Assembly: GCA_025677835.1 (NCBI GenBank) | Contig: JAIXMR010000003.1 | Span: 124,001-188,000, forward strand | Length of the DNA stretch: 64,000 nucleotides | Reading direction: 5' to 3' | Origin: Sporodiniella umbellata | Taxonomy: Eukaryota > Mucoromycota > Mucoromycetes > Mucorales > Rhizopodaceae | Shown: positions 1-11,524 of the stretch, piece after piece | Position numbering within the stretch: position 1 is the stretch's first letter | Layout: each line of letters starts with the position of its first letter | Translations under genes and position numbers: made by a program | The notes under the pieces: generated by a model | What the model was told of the DNA's origin: nothing | Database searches by the model: none | Seen by the model: only the letters and a program-made list of their open reading frames with translations

Positions 1-306
1 GACAAGTCTTTCTAGGCTTCTTTGGAATTCAAAGTCTAGAAAAATGTCTTTTTTAATTTTTTTATCAACATTTGGCTTTCAACCTTGAAGTCTTAAAAAG
101 GCCTCCCAAACAGCTCTTATCCAAACCTACATGGAGCCTGGATTGAGTAACATGGTTGTCCTTCTCAAACGTACAAACCAAATACGCTCTTTTTAGTGCA
201 ACAACAAACAGAATGCCTCACCAAAACAGGCATTCTTTTACTAAAAATCCTTGACAACAGGTTGTTCTGACACCTTCCTTTACTTTGGCCCATCTTTATC
301 CACCAC

Positions 307-341
<35 letters not shown>

Positions 342-1437
342 ACTAAAAACAAGTCTATATTTTTTTTGTATATACAAGTTTAGTGTGTCAATAGAAATAC
401 ACCAACAGGTTGGCGTATATTTCTTTTTGACTAAAATAGATCAATGTCGTATTTTATAATATAGACATCCATCTTATATAGATTTCTCTAAATTCACTCT
501 ACGAACAAAACTAGTGTTCTATTCGATAAAGCCTACATTGTCAAAATACGAATACAAACCGCCCTTGTTTCAATAGTTTTAACTTTGAAATACCTTGAGC
601 CATCTAGTTATATAACTGTGTTCTTGGCCTTTAACAATGTTTCTCTCCAACAGTGGGTGCTGAGTTCGCAATTCGATTGACCTATCATGGTTATGGATAG
701 ACACTTTTTGCATTAGGAAATAGGTCGAGGAAACTTCAACCATTTTTGAGAGATGTAGAAAGGCCAACCATTATCTGGCTCAATGGATAGCTTTATTCAA
801 TCTACAGCACTGTCAATGCCAGCTGGAAATAAAGGATCAGAGTAAAATCACGCTCCAACATTGGTTTACTGACAGAGATTGACATACGCTTTCTCACAGC
901 CTTGAAGTCACGCTTTCAGTTCATCAGCTTTTTAACTGGTATAAAAAACAGTGATAATATTAAACTCGTTTTAGAGATATCGTCTTGATGCGCTGAAGCT
1001 GATTCTATCCATTCTCTTTGAAAGCATTCATGCGCTGAGACAGGAAAAGTTGCCATCGAGTGAGTATCTATCTATATCTGGCTTTGAACGCATATCTCTT
1101 TTTTTTTTTTTTTTTTCTTATACGCCATTGAACTCAAAATCAGTGATTTGATTGTATGGATGCCTGTTAGACTCTATAAAAAAAAAGAGCACAGACCACC
1201 TGCGTCCATTGGGTAGATAAAATAGGAAATAAAGCCCAATGGGTAGAAAGAGTCGTTTGTTTTGACTAGTAAAAAGATCGGCCTACATGCCTTCTTTCAT
1301 TATGCCATCTATGTTAAACTATAGGGAAAGGAGTACCTTTCCTTGCATTTTCAATAAAGAAAAGCGATCGTCTTTTTTTATTACATTTAAACCAGTCTTG
1401 TTGTTCTAGTCGTCGTCTCTTTCTTTCTCATTTGACA
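1..1437. other. intergenic, no gene supported
   Basis: No open frame here resembles a protein family or has convincing length. The stretch holds poly-T tracts near 309-338 and 1098-1116. A pyrimidine-rich leader ending at 1437 is the probable 5' UTR of the homeobox gene. Confidence 0.5.
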
Positions 1438-1724
1438 ATGAATAACACTCGAAAAAGAACTTGTCTTAAACCAAGCCAGATCGCTGTTTTAGAAGAAACG
1501 TTCATGTCCAATGCATTACCCGAGTATCATACCCGGTGTAGTCTGGCAAAAGAGCTAGACATTACTGAGCGTACTATTCAAATCTGGTTCCAGAACCGTC
1601 GTACACAATTCCGTAAAAACAAAACAATGAAACCCATCGTCAGAAGAGGTTGGGTCAAAATATCAAATGCGCCTCATTTAACCTACCCCAAACAGAGTCC
1701 CTATCATCAAAAAGGTGACCAACA

Positions 1725-1761
<37 letters not shown>

Positions 1762-2193
1762 CTCTGATACTCATCAATCATTGAAGTCTTTCTTCCGGCC
1801 ACAGGTCTTTCAATAGGCAAGTGGTCTAGGTTTGCTAACAGAGTCCATCCTCTTGATCTTGTCTGCTTTGGCGATCGACACCAGTTCTATTGGCAAGTCA
1901 AAGAAGGCACTACGCAGTTTAGAATACAGATTCAATATCAACAAATCCAACGTATCGTCTTGACCAAACATCAGCTCATCATTGAGTTTTTGGGCACTCC
2001 TTGGTTTTCCATGAAACCGGAAGGAGACAATAGTATCTGGATGGCCTGTGCCGACTTTACAGAAAACTGTCAAGCAACGCACCATAAAACACATTGCCTG
2101 GAGGGAAACCAAACCGCTTTGAAATTGGTCATCAACCACCTTGTACCCTTACTCACACATCGCCCTACTTTTCCTTTCAACTACATTTCATAA
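1438..2193 (+). CDS. homeobox transcription factor
   Basis: Predicted sequence-specific nuclear DNA-binding protein of about 221 aa. The ATG at 1438 is preceded by a pyrimidine-rich leader. The homeodomain occupies roughly residues 3-62 and has the diagnostic recognition-helix core IWFQNRR (Trp48, Phe49, Asn51 and Arg53 of the family numbering). Exon 1 runs 1438-1714. A 90-nt intron (1715-1804, GTGACC...CACAG) contains a ~30-nt poly-A run and an in-frame stop. Splicing it joins two segments of the same frame. The second exon (1805-2193) encodes a conserved-looking block with KWSRFANRVHPLDLVCFG and FLGTPWFSM, like the C-terminal region seen in other fungal homeodomain proteins (from memory). 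The weak point is the non-consensus donor. Specific target genes cannot be inferred. Confidence 0.82.
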
Positions 2194-2340
2194 AAAAAAA
2201 AAAAAAAAAAACTGTTAATCCCCTTGCATTTTGTTTATATGCAGAAAATGATAACTTAGGACTGCAATCTATATAAACCCTTTGCTGAGTTTCTTTACCT
2301 TTTTTTTTTTTTTTTCTTTTGGCTTTTTCAACTTTTGGAC

Positions 2341-2430
2341 ATGTCAAACTATAATACAGTAGTGGTTGACATTGAAGGAACCATTACTCCCATTACTTTT
2401 GTAAAAGATACTTTAGTAAGTGGTTCCTGC

Positions 2431-2461
<31 letters not shown>

Positions 2462-3375
2462 GAAAAAATGCTTATCAGAATTTTTTTTTTTTCTCTTTCT
2501 GGCAGTTTCCTTATGTATTGAATGGCTGTGAAACGTTTCTTAATCGTGCTTGGAATCAACCTGAACTGAAACCTTATATCGAGTTACTTCGTGAGCAAGT
2601 AAGAGCGTCTTATTGTTTGCTTTCTTCTTAAATGGCATAAAATAGGCTGAAAAAGATGTACAAGAGGGATTACCTGAAGCTGTATTGATTCCTAGAGAAG
2701 GGTAGAAAAAAAAAAAAAAAAGAGAGAGAGACATTCAAGACGTCCTGAAACTTTAATCTGCATTTCTATTCTAGACCTGAACAAGACATTAAGAAAAGCA
2801 TCGTTCACAACATTCAGTGGCAAGTGAAAGCGGATCGAAAAATAGGCGCTTTGAAATCTTTCCAAGGTTTTATGTGGAAAGAAGGTTATGAGTCGGGTGA
2901 ACTCCGTGGCGTGTAAGAGACAAGTAGCATACGATGAAAGAAATATACTTAAAAGCCTTTATTTCTTTTTTTTTTTTTTTGAACTCTATCTAGTGTCTAT
3001 GATGATGTTGTACCACGATTCGATCGATGGTTACAGGAAGATAAAAAGATCTACATTTATTCTTCTGGTAGTGTCCCTGCTCAAAAACTTTTGGTGGGCT
3101 ATTCTACCCAAGGCAACCTCACACCTTACTTTTCGGGCTATTTTGATACAAACATTGGGTTAAAGACACAGACAGATTCCTATCAATCCATTGCCAAAGA
3201 AATCAACCAAGACAGTGCCTCTATTCTTTTTGTCTCGGATAATATTCATGAAATCGTAGCGGCTGACCAAGCAGGCTATCAGGTCGTGATATCCGATCGT
3301 CCCGGCAACGCCCCTCTAGATCCTGAGACCAGCAAAAAGTTTCAAATCGTCACTTCTTTTGCTCAAATAAAATAG
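2341..3375 (+). CDS. UTR4: enolase-phosphatase E1 (methionine salvage)
   Basis: HAD-superfamily enzyme that enolises and dephosphorylates 2,3-diketo-5-methylthiopentyl-1-phosphate in the methionine salvage pathway; cytosolic. Five exons fit exactly: 2341-2415, 2506-2598, 2646-2701, 2775-2912 and 2994-3375, giving 247 aa, the normal size for the family. Visible signatures are the N-terminal VVVDIEGTITPITFVKDTLFPY, split by intron 1 (the catalytic D-x-E-G-T motif), the YSSGSV motif II at the start of exon 5, and FVSDNIHEI (motif III/IV acidic residues) near the C-terminus. All introns are GT-AG; the first and fourth contain poly-T runs. Yeast UTR4 and animal ENOPH1 are the named relatives. No frame problems were seen. 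Confidence 0.95.
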
Positions 3376-3456
3376 TCTACTTTAGATGTATAATGGCTGT
3401 TCTTAATTTTTATTTTTATTTTTTATTATGATTGTTGTTGTTGTTGTATATATAAA

Positions 3457-3659
3457 CTATTGACATTTTCTTTCCAGAATAGAGGGTCCCACTTCTTCAT
3501 ATTCTTTCTTGGTAATCCATGATTGATGAAAGGTATTTAAAGAAGCCAAAATAGAGCCACCTAGCCAGCTACTACATCTACGTTCAGTTTGACTGCCTGC
3601 GCCATGAACCTTGACTTTTGCCTATAGACAATATGAATAAACAGGGACGTGTGTGTGGA

Positions 3660-3691
<32 letters not shown>

Positions 3692-5098
3692 GAGGAGGAA
3701 ATCTGTCAATACGTACGCCGGGTATCATCATGGGCAATTCGTTACTTAGTCTTTCTGTAAAGCCAGTAAACAATGTATTTCCGCCTGTCACAATCACATT
3801 GCTGAATAACAAAGGACGTAAATCAACATCACATGAAGTAATACTGTTGAACACCAATCTGGATACACCTACACTATGTCTAAGTTGACTAGGTGATAGA
3901 CCCAAAGAAGGAATTCTCTCATTTTCCTTTCCTTGTTCAACAGATGGCTATATATTGTAAGTCTTGGGTTCGTTTATCAACCGTTTTCTTACCAGTCGGA
4001 CAAGGTTAGGGTTAAACATGATTTCTGGAATTCGATATCTTTCTGAACCAAATGCATTATTATAACCATCAGGGAATTCAAAAGGCTTTTGAGGTCTTTG
4101 GGCCATGACTCTATCACACACATACCCATACACAAAGGGGAGGGGGAAAGAGTTAGTCTGCATAGATATATGTGTGTATGTGCATTATACCGTTCGTCAA
4201 ATGTCACTTCAGAAACTTGGGAAACGGTTTCTTTGTACTCATGAATAATTTTCTATATAAATAGACATGTGCATAAATAAACAAATCTGGTGATAACAAA
4301 GTCTCTTACAGAAATATGATAATCGTCAAAGCTTTGAGTGGCAGATCTGTTACGCAACTGAATCTGAGGCTGTTCTCCTGGGCCTACAGGTTGTTTCTTT
4401 GCAATTTTATAAAGAGGTGTGAGGTTCAAGTTGAGGTTGGTCTGCAAGTCGTCTTTGATCTGCTGAGTCAACAAGTCGCCACCCACAGGTTGATGCAACA
4501 CCCCCTTTTTCAGCACAAATCCATCGTACACAGGCACCGCACTCGTCACACTAGCGCCCGAGTCCAAAACGAGAGCTGTAGCTCTCCCTACCGAATAAGC
4601 TGTCAAGACGGCACTTTTGGCGAGATAAAAAGCAGGAAAATCAAATTTCTCAAAAGCGAATTCCATCAACTTTTCACGATTCTCTTGCGAATTCCAAGCG
4701 GGCTCTGTACAAAGCAAAGGGTATTCGGATGTTTGGATGGCAAGTTGGTCGTGAAACAAAGAATGCCAAAGTTGCTCTACTGCATCCCAGTCTTGAATCA
4801 AACCGTTTTGCATGGGATTCTTTATCTCTACATTGGACCGCCACGTATTGAGCTGTGTATCCCCAACTAGCCGATCGGATCCCAACACGCCATAGCTAGT
4901 AGGCACAGTCACCTTGGGTATGTCTTCGCCAGCAAAGCCAACACGCGTAGAACACGATCCCATGTCCAAAATCACTGAGTTTACTTCATCTTTTTATTCC
5001 ATGGCCATCGACAACAACAAAAAACGGAAAAGTTCATACAAATTAACAAACGACATCGAGTAAAGAAACATTCTCTCACCTCCACCATAAGTCACCAT
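3457..5098 (-). CDS. ARP4: actin-related protein 4 (ARP4/BAF53-like)
   Basis: Nuclear actin-related protein, a shared subunit of the NuA4, INO80 and SWR1 chromatin complexes in other fungi. Six exons fit precisely: 5098-5080, 4989-4310, 4252-4191, 4110-3993, 3947-3717 and 3621-3457, totalling 424 aa (human BAF53 is ~429). Exon 1 encodes only MVTYGG plus one base and joins to [11 protein letters not shown]. Family blocks include [100 protein letters not shown] and the C-terminal [12 protein letters not shown]...[15 protein letters not shown]. Intron 5 carries a poly-G/GGA microsatellite. The gene is divergent from the FNIP gene, with 272 bp between the two ATGs. Confidence 0.95.
3659..3700. 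repeat. poly-G/(GGA)n microsatellite in ARP4 intron
   Basis: A run of G followed by about ten GGA triplets on the + strand. It is (TCC)n on the coding strand of ARP4 and lies inside intron 5 (3622-3716). It is a purine/pyrimidine mirror tract, unusual in an otherwise AT-rich window. Confidence 0.9.
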
Positions 5099-5370
5099 AT
5101 TAACCCTTTTACTTCTTTGGAAAAAAAGAAAGAAACGTAAAAAGTCACGGTGTACAACAGCCAAAAGAAAAAAAAAAAAAAAAAAAAAACATTACTGGGT
5201 TGATTGGTGGATATTTTTAATTTTATTCAAACGGAAGCAAAAAAAAAAAAAAAAAAAGGTCATTTAACCAAAACTTCTTTATCTTTCTCTTTTCTCTTTT
5301 CTTTTTTGTTTATTTTCCCATGAAGGGATAAAGAAGTAGTTGATAAAGAAATAAAGGAAAAAGAAGAAGA
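5099..5370. promoter_or_regulatory. bidirectional promoter between ARP4 and FNIP genes
   Basis: The 272-bp gap between two divergent start codons contains two long A runs (about 5168-5190 and 5240-5258) and no other coding potential. By position it must serve as promoter for both genes. Poly(dA:dT) tracts are a known nucleosome-excluding element in fungi; the role here is inferred. Confidence 0.5.
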
Positions 5371-8117
5371 ATGCTTCATTTATTATTTAAAGGCAAACAA
5401 TTAAACGATATCCAAGACGGTCATACAAAGAAACTATTGGAACCGCAAAAGTATTTGTTAATATTATTTTTGTTATTTGTCAAACATTTTATTGAAAAAA
5501 AAGGGGAAAAAAAAAAAAAAAAAAAAAACGTTGTTTTTAGATGGGAGCCATCGATATTAGAGCCAGAGGATATGAGAGTTATACTCTGTCAGGACGGAGG
5601 CGATGCCAATAAAACGGTTCTTTACGATTCTGATCATCCTACTCATCCTTGTACAAGCACGGCACCCATGGCTCATTCTTGGAACGATAACCGAATCAAG
5701 TCAGGTTCTAGACAACCCGCTTATAGGAGGACGATGACTTCCTTGTCCGACCACCGACATGTAAACAGTTATCTCACGTTGTTGTGAATTAATCCTGATA
5801 ATAGAATAACCGAAAACTGAACCTGACGGGCGAGATGATCTTTGGTACTGCACCGCTTGCCTACAAAGGCATGAACACAAAGATCCATTACTACAAACGA
5901 GACAAGCACCCTCAGATCATTGTCTCCAAACTCTTTATGTTGAACAATAGCAACAGCCAGAGACGTGCTTCGTTTTCTTCTATCAGCAGCGACTTTTCTT
6001 CTCTGTATTTCGAGGATGCAATATCTGAAAGCGACGAAGACGGCCATCTTTACTATCCCCCTATTCTTGGCCTACACATCAAAAGAAACCGTCGTTTCAG
6101 CCAAACAAATCTAGAGACCGTCTTTCATCCCACCCCTCTTCCCACTACCCCCACAAAATCAATCATCAGCAACTGCAGAATGAAATACGCAGTCGCACTC
6201 ATCATCACCTTACCTGACAATAATCAAACCCTTTACGATTTTGTCTTTTCTCACTTTGCTCTGATTGAGAACCGGCTTCATCAATTACAGGCAGTGGCTT
6301 TGAAACAACTATACCAACAATTTAGACCTCTACAAAAAAAGCGTAATCTTTTTTATTTATATCCCGATACCTTTCAGCAAGACCCTTTGTTAGTCGAAGC
6401 AGTCTCACAGTTCAAGCAATCATTTTTTGACTTGTATACAACACCTAGGATACAAGTAAACCTTTTCCCATACACACACACACATATATATCTGTTTTTT
6501 ATAACATCTTCTTCTATCAAAGGAACCCTTATGGCTAAATATGTCGACTTTTCCTCATAGAAAGCAGGCATATCAAGAAAGCCTCATGAAAGAATTAATT
6601 GCCCTCCTTCATCAATTCAATGACAAATCACATTCTTATTTTATATCCACTTTGCTTACTGCTGTTCTAACACATCATCTCTCTTGGGTTTACACAGTGG
6701 CACCACCTAATACACATATAGTAAGCACATTACCTTGTTTTGCTTTTAAAATATATATATATATATATATATCTATATATTTACACAGATTTAGCCTGTT
6801 CATCAAGGTGATTATGATCCTTTATGGGCCCAATTGAGGTAATAGAGGCAACTTTTTTTTTTTTTTTTAAAAAAAGTGTCATGAAACCTAATTCTTCTCA
6901 AAGCGATCTCTATGGCTTTGTTGGAACACCTTCAAGAATTACCCGGACGATAGTCACTGGACTTCAACCAAGTCTGGTTCGAAGGATTCTTTATATACTG
7001 ACTTACTTTATTCGGTGTAATGAAGTCTATGAAACAACCGAAGATCGATGCCCTACGGAGGATTCCATTTTTAGTCAAGAAGTACCCAAAACTACATTCT
7101 TTGAAAAGACAGCACATGACTTGAGTCATCTGGCAGATATTGAATCCATCGCGATACCTCATTCACACCCAAAAGAAGAAAAACCTCTTTGTTCTTTTGA
7201 ATCAAATTCGACTCTTAATAGGTACGATAGCGTTGAATGGTCACCTGAACTCTCTTGTTCTTTACCTTCTGTTTCTTCGATGGATATTCATTCTTCTGGA
7301 AGCTATCCTGTTTTGATTCCAAAGTGAGAAGAAAAATAAACCTAGTGTTATTCATCAACGAGTTTCTATAGATCAACTGTGGGTCATATCGAGCCTGATA
7401 TCACCCAAGATGAACCTACCAAAACTGACACACTCTTTGCAAAATCATACGGCCGGTCCCTGATGGCTTCTTATTGCGATACCTATCGTTCTGATTTTGT
7501 CCTGATGGGTCTTTCGACCTTACCACCTACAGCTATAATTGAAAAAGATCTTTCAAGTACACTAGAACAGTTTACTTTGACAGACGCTGTATCCCAAGCA
7601 TCTTGTTTGGTCATTGATACAAATCAACTGTAAACCATGTTTTTTTTTTTTTTTTCTCCTTTTTATCTTTCATGACACTCACTCGCATCTATGTCTGCAG
7701 GAAATGCCGAGTACTCAACCATAGGTTATCCAGTACTACCAAAACAGAATGGAAAGAAATCAATATGTCTAACCTAGTACACGATTTATTGGAAGAAATA
7801 AAAGATGCGTACAGTGCTCAAGGAATTCAATGTGTAGAACATCTGTTTGATATCATTGAAGATAGACTTCAGTTGATATATCTCTACAGCACCATGTTAC
7901 AAGAGATCGTTCAACAGGATGCCACAAGCGTTCAAGATTTAGAAAAATTAGCAACTGCCTTAACGTAAGTCTTTTACACCTCATACGCTTGACTTTTTTC
8001 CGACTATTTTTTTTTTTTTATCAAAGCTTGAACAAAAGTGATATGCCGCTTTTACTCAATGTATGCGGTACATTTGATAGTAAACTATGGGAACTGCAAA
8101 GAACGATAGACCAGTAA
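5371..8117 (+). CDS. folliculin-interacting protein (FNIP/Lst4-like)
   Basis: Predicted partner of folliculin/Lst7, a DENN-family complex that regulates Rag GTPases and TORC1 at the lysosome/vacuole (known for FNIP1/2 and yeast Lst4). Nine exons give 750 aa: 5371-5450, 5541-5760, 5805-6455, 6523-6720, 6795-6838, 6877-7323, 7372-7629, 7701-7964 and 8027-8117. N-terminal FNIP signatures are [13 protein letters not shown]...VLYDS and [19 protein letters not shown]. The middle domain has [20 protein letters not shown] and DYDPLWAQL. The C-terminal domain has [21 protein letters not shown] dinucleotide (TA)n microsatellite lies in the fourth intron. Several acidic/Ser-rich insertions could be phosphorylation targets. 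The identification rests on recognisable blocks; the exact exon ends are hand-predicted but all phases close. Confidence 0.85.
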
Positions 8118-8248
8118 TACTAATAACAATAATAATACGACAATAAATAGATTTTTATAAAGGATATAATCATTTTATTTGCTTATTTCATAAACGAAGA
8201 AAGGAGATAGAAAGAGGGTATGATTCGGCTTGTTGCATTTTATTTTCT

Positions 8249-8509
8249 TTACAAGACTTGCTTGTATTTGAAGCCAACCATTTTCATGAGGGATGACTTC
8301 AAAGAGAAACGACAGGGCCTTTTTGTAAATAATGTACTGTCATCAAAATCTTCTTCGTTTGCATTCGACCACACCTCCTCTTTGATGTATGTTTGATCTG
8401 TGGACGTATAGGATTTGAACGATTTTCTGCTATACTTTTGACGGAGAGACGATGCCAGCTCGTTTCTTTTATAGGAAGTAAAGTCGCTGTCTGTTTGAAT
8501 AGATGACAT
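8249..8509 (-). CDS. small hypothetical protein, 86 aa
   Basis: Single-exon frame starting MSSIQTDSDFTSYKRNELAS. It is Ser/Thr-, Lys- and acidic-rich with no recognised domain, signal peptide or membrane segment. It is not a homopolymer artefact and is convergent with the FNIP gene, 131 bp away. The upstream A/T-rich (TTTTTATTTT)n tract at 8539-8570 could be its promoter. Length and composition fit a disordered small fungal protein. Expression is unproven. Confidence 0.5.
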   Translation of the reverse strand: MSSIQTDSDFTSYKRNELASSLRQKYSRKSFKSYTSTDQTYIKEEVWSNANEEDFDDSTLFTKRPCRFSLKSSLMKMVGFKYKQVL

Positions 8510-9696
8510 TGTGTTTATATTTGATTCAAGTCAAACACTAAAATAAAAATAAAAAAATAAAAATAAAAAAGAGTCTGGCTTGCTTTTATATACACTAAAA
8601 AAGCCATTACTATTATTGGAAGTTTTAATTAGTAGGAACAGAATAGTTTCTAGACCGAGACTTTTTTTTTTTTTTTCTGTTTTTTTTTTTTTTTTCTTTT
8701 ACAGCCTTCCTTTACCTTTTCTCTCTTTTCGTTATACTATAAAAAAAGTAAAAGAAGCTTATTTCAAAACGATTTTTCTTTTTATCATAGAAAACTTTCT
8801 TTTGCTTTTTAGAAATAGTCAAGGTTACGGAATCTCAGAAAGGCAAGTAGCTGTGATTGGTCTTTGTGTGCAACAGTAACCCAAAATGGCCCGCGCAAGT
8901 GATGGGGGAGGATCTTGTCAATCCACTTTTAAGTGCAGCTTTTGTAAGACAAAATCATGCTTTTTTTTAGGCGGTTTTTCAATACAAACTTGAAATAGTT
9001 TTCCGAGATGTAACTGTAACCAAAAAGTGAAAAATAAACCCACTTTCTTGTTTAATAGACAAAAAGGATCTGTTACAAATATGTAGGTAAATCGTAAACA
9101 CAAGAATGAATGTATTAACAATAGAAAGAAAGATATTAGTAACCTGCTTGTTTTTTTTTTGTTTTTTTGTTTTTTAAAGAAAATCAGATAAAAAAAAAAA
9201 GTAACGTCTACTGTGATTGACTGTTACTAGTGTCCTTTTTTTTTTTGAAGGCGCTGTACTATTGAAGTTCTAGTTCTTTCATTCTTATTTGTTTACACTC
9301 GCAAGTGAGAATGAAGTAAACCACATTTTAATAAATTACAGTACACATATAAAAATGTAGTATGTTTTTATTACTATTTATTTATTTTTACTCTTGTTTC
9401 CATAACTGACGTATACAAATGGTAATTAGAATAACAATGCTTATTTCTTTTTTTAAAAGTAGAAACTTAACCGGCAAATGAATACCTGCATTGGATACAA
9501 AGCATACAATCGATCTAAAAGCTAAAGCTTATGGGTAAGAATCAGAAACAAGTAGCTTATTGGACAGAAGCCAACAATTAAACTACAAACAGGTCTCAGT
9601 TTATAATAAAGTTGAAATAACATTGGTTAGTTTTAAATCTAAATAATGGTTTTAAATATATACATATATATATATATACATAGTGCCTTCACCCCC
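8510..9696. other. intergenic, no gene supported
   Basis: AT-rich sequence with poly-T blocks at about 8661-8695 and no open frame with family-like content. Confidence 0.5.
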
Positions 9697-9793
9697 AATT
9701 TTCGCTTTTGTACTAACTCAATTTTCGTTTTGCACAAGCTCAATTTCCGCTGTTGTACCGGTCCAATTTTCATAGTTGTGATTTTCAAAGTTC
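9697..9793 (+). repeat. degenerate tandem repeat / transposon end
   Basis: Three to four imperfect copies of a ~22-23-bp unit beginning CAATTTTC or CAATTTCC are stacked here (starts near 9697, 9719, 9741 and 9764). The last copy continues into a ~48-bp block (9745-9793) that recurs inverted at 16943-16990. The tract lies directly upstream of the decayed transposase at 9905-10563, so it is probably the subterminal/terminal inverted repeat of that element. Confidence 0.6.
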
Positions 9794-9904
9794 ACTTCAA
9801 ACTACAGTCTGTCTTGAAAAGATAGTCATTTTGTGAAAAAAGTTGTTGCATTTTTTTTTTTTTTTTTTTAAGAATTTGTCGTTTTTCTATGCTTTTCTAC
9901 AAAG

Positions 9905-10563
9905 ATAGACAGAACAATGTCTTTAATGAAAGAGGAAAAACCATTTGACCCTATGGAATTAGCATTATTTTAGAAGCCTTAAACCGAAAAAGCAGTGCCT
10001 CGAAAAGTAATCATTAGAACTAGCTGTTGAAGTTGAAGCTACAAAAAAAAAAAAAAAAAAGTTAGCGCTAGAATATCTATTTACAACAGCTATAGCGAGA
10101 AGCAGCCTACCAACAGTAGAAAAACTCCAAAAATTGCATATGAAATGAGAACCAATGAAAGGACAGCTCAAAGATGGTGGGGAAAGCACACAGAAACAAA
10201 CGAACACCCTGTAAGCCCTGAAATTTGAAAGTTATTAGATAGAAAAAAATAAGGTCACAGAAGATCTTTGCCAATTCTTTGCGTAAATCATAAAAGGAAA
10301 ACCTCAAGCTACAAAAAATGATACATTAGAGAGTTTAACAAAACAATTCGAGACTTTGACCATTTCCAGAATCCAACATCATAATCATATAAAAACAATT
10401 TTCAATTTGATGCTAAAATATGTAACATTGAGTCAGTTGCTCAAAATGGTACTGAGAATTTAGAAAAACAGTTTGAACGGTCTCAGATTTACGCGAAAAC
10501 AGATCTTGGTTTCCTCAAGAGCTGTGTTTTTATCAATAGAGCCAGCTTTCCTATCGTTTGTAT
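9905..10563 (+). pseudogene. decayed Tc1/mariner-type transposase
   Basis: Conceptual translation in shifting frames gives stretches ordered as in Mucorales Tc1-like transposases. Near 10295 comes KGKPQATKNDTLESLTKQFE with TISR (the region before the DDE core). Then, with frameshifts, ENLEKQFERSQIYAKTDL and LKSCVFINRASFPI near 10455-10555, corresponding to the block just before and at the first catalytic Asp. That Asp is replaced by Asn. There are stops, frameshifts and a poly-A insertion near 10042, and the C-terminal two thirds of the catalytic domain is missing. It is clearly inactive. Family assignment is from remembered blocks, not a search. Confidence 0.55.
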
Positions 10564-11524
10564 TTGAGTTATAGTATGAATTGAACAATGTTATGAAGAA
10601 AATAACATACAAAAAAAGAAAGAAATACCATTGACTTTATAATAAAAAGTATTATACACATATCACTTGAACGTTAGCGTATACGCTCTGTGTACACTAC
10701 TATATTTGGTTAAATATTTTAAGTAACAAAACACATTAAATATGACCTAGCCATTCTTTTACGAAAATAGTTGACTCATGAAAGATAGAAACAGACCATT
10801 ATTATACAACGCATCAAATTAAGCATATTTACAAAAGCCATACTACATGATCAAATATGATCTGCAATCGATATAGTGTACGAACTCGCAGGGTGCATTA
10901 TGTCAAAACCAGATAAATAGTAGGCCTAACCGATACTAATTGTCTCGTGGATTGACTGGTGTCTCACCTGCTTCGTGAATACACAATTTATCCAATAAAA
11001 GATACATGATTGGCTATAGATTTAATGTCTGTCAATCTTAACCAAATTGTATGATTGCAGGATTACTTAAATAGTAATGGTTTTTAATGTATAAAAAACC
11101 TTTATATAAATACCCCATTGTTTTATAAAGTCCACAATATCAGCATGAAAGACAGCTATGCATGGGCAGAAAAAGGAGTTACAACCCACACCATTTCGGC
11201 GCAATCACAGCTGTTGGTTTTATTAGTCATTCTAAGCGTTAAATGATTTAATGTTATAATAAAGAGCCCTCTCAAAACACAATCCATTTGTTTTTCGCAA
11301 AACGACAATTTTTTCTGAACAGACTGTAAGTATCTTATGTTACAAATCCCTTTGAATAGCATGTGGGGATAAATTCACACAAACTCTAGACTATACACAT
11401 GCTTTGTTTTTTTTCGCAGAACAAAAAACCCTGATAAACAATAATGTTGAAGCATCCTATATATAAAGTTATATACATGTAAACTGTTAAACAGGGAATA
11501 TCATAGAGTTGGTAAATATAATAT
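10564..11524. other. intergenic, no gene supported
   Basis: AT-rich sequence without convincing open frames; probably old repeat-derived DNA between two relics. Confidence 0.45.

Noticed and set aside
1810..2139. 109-codon - strand open frame
   Set aside because: Antisense to the second exon of the homeobox gene.
3659..3700. Poly-proline coding run on the - strand
   Set aside because: Apparent PPPPPP frame is intron read-through; ARP4 splicing removes it.
4316..4870. 184-codon + strand open frame
   Set aside because: Antisense shadow of ARP4 exon 2.
10107..10307. - strand hydrophobic frame
   Set aside because: Antisense to the transposase relic and driven by poly-T.
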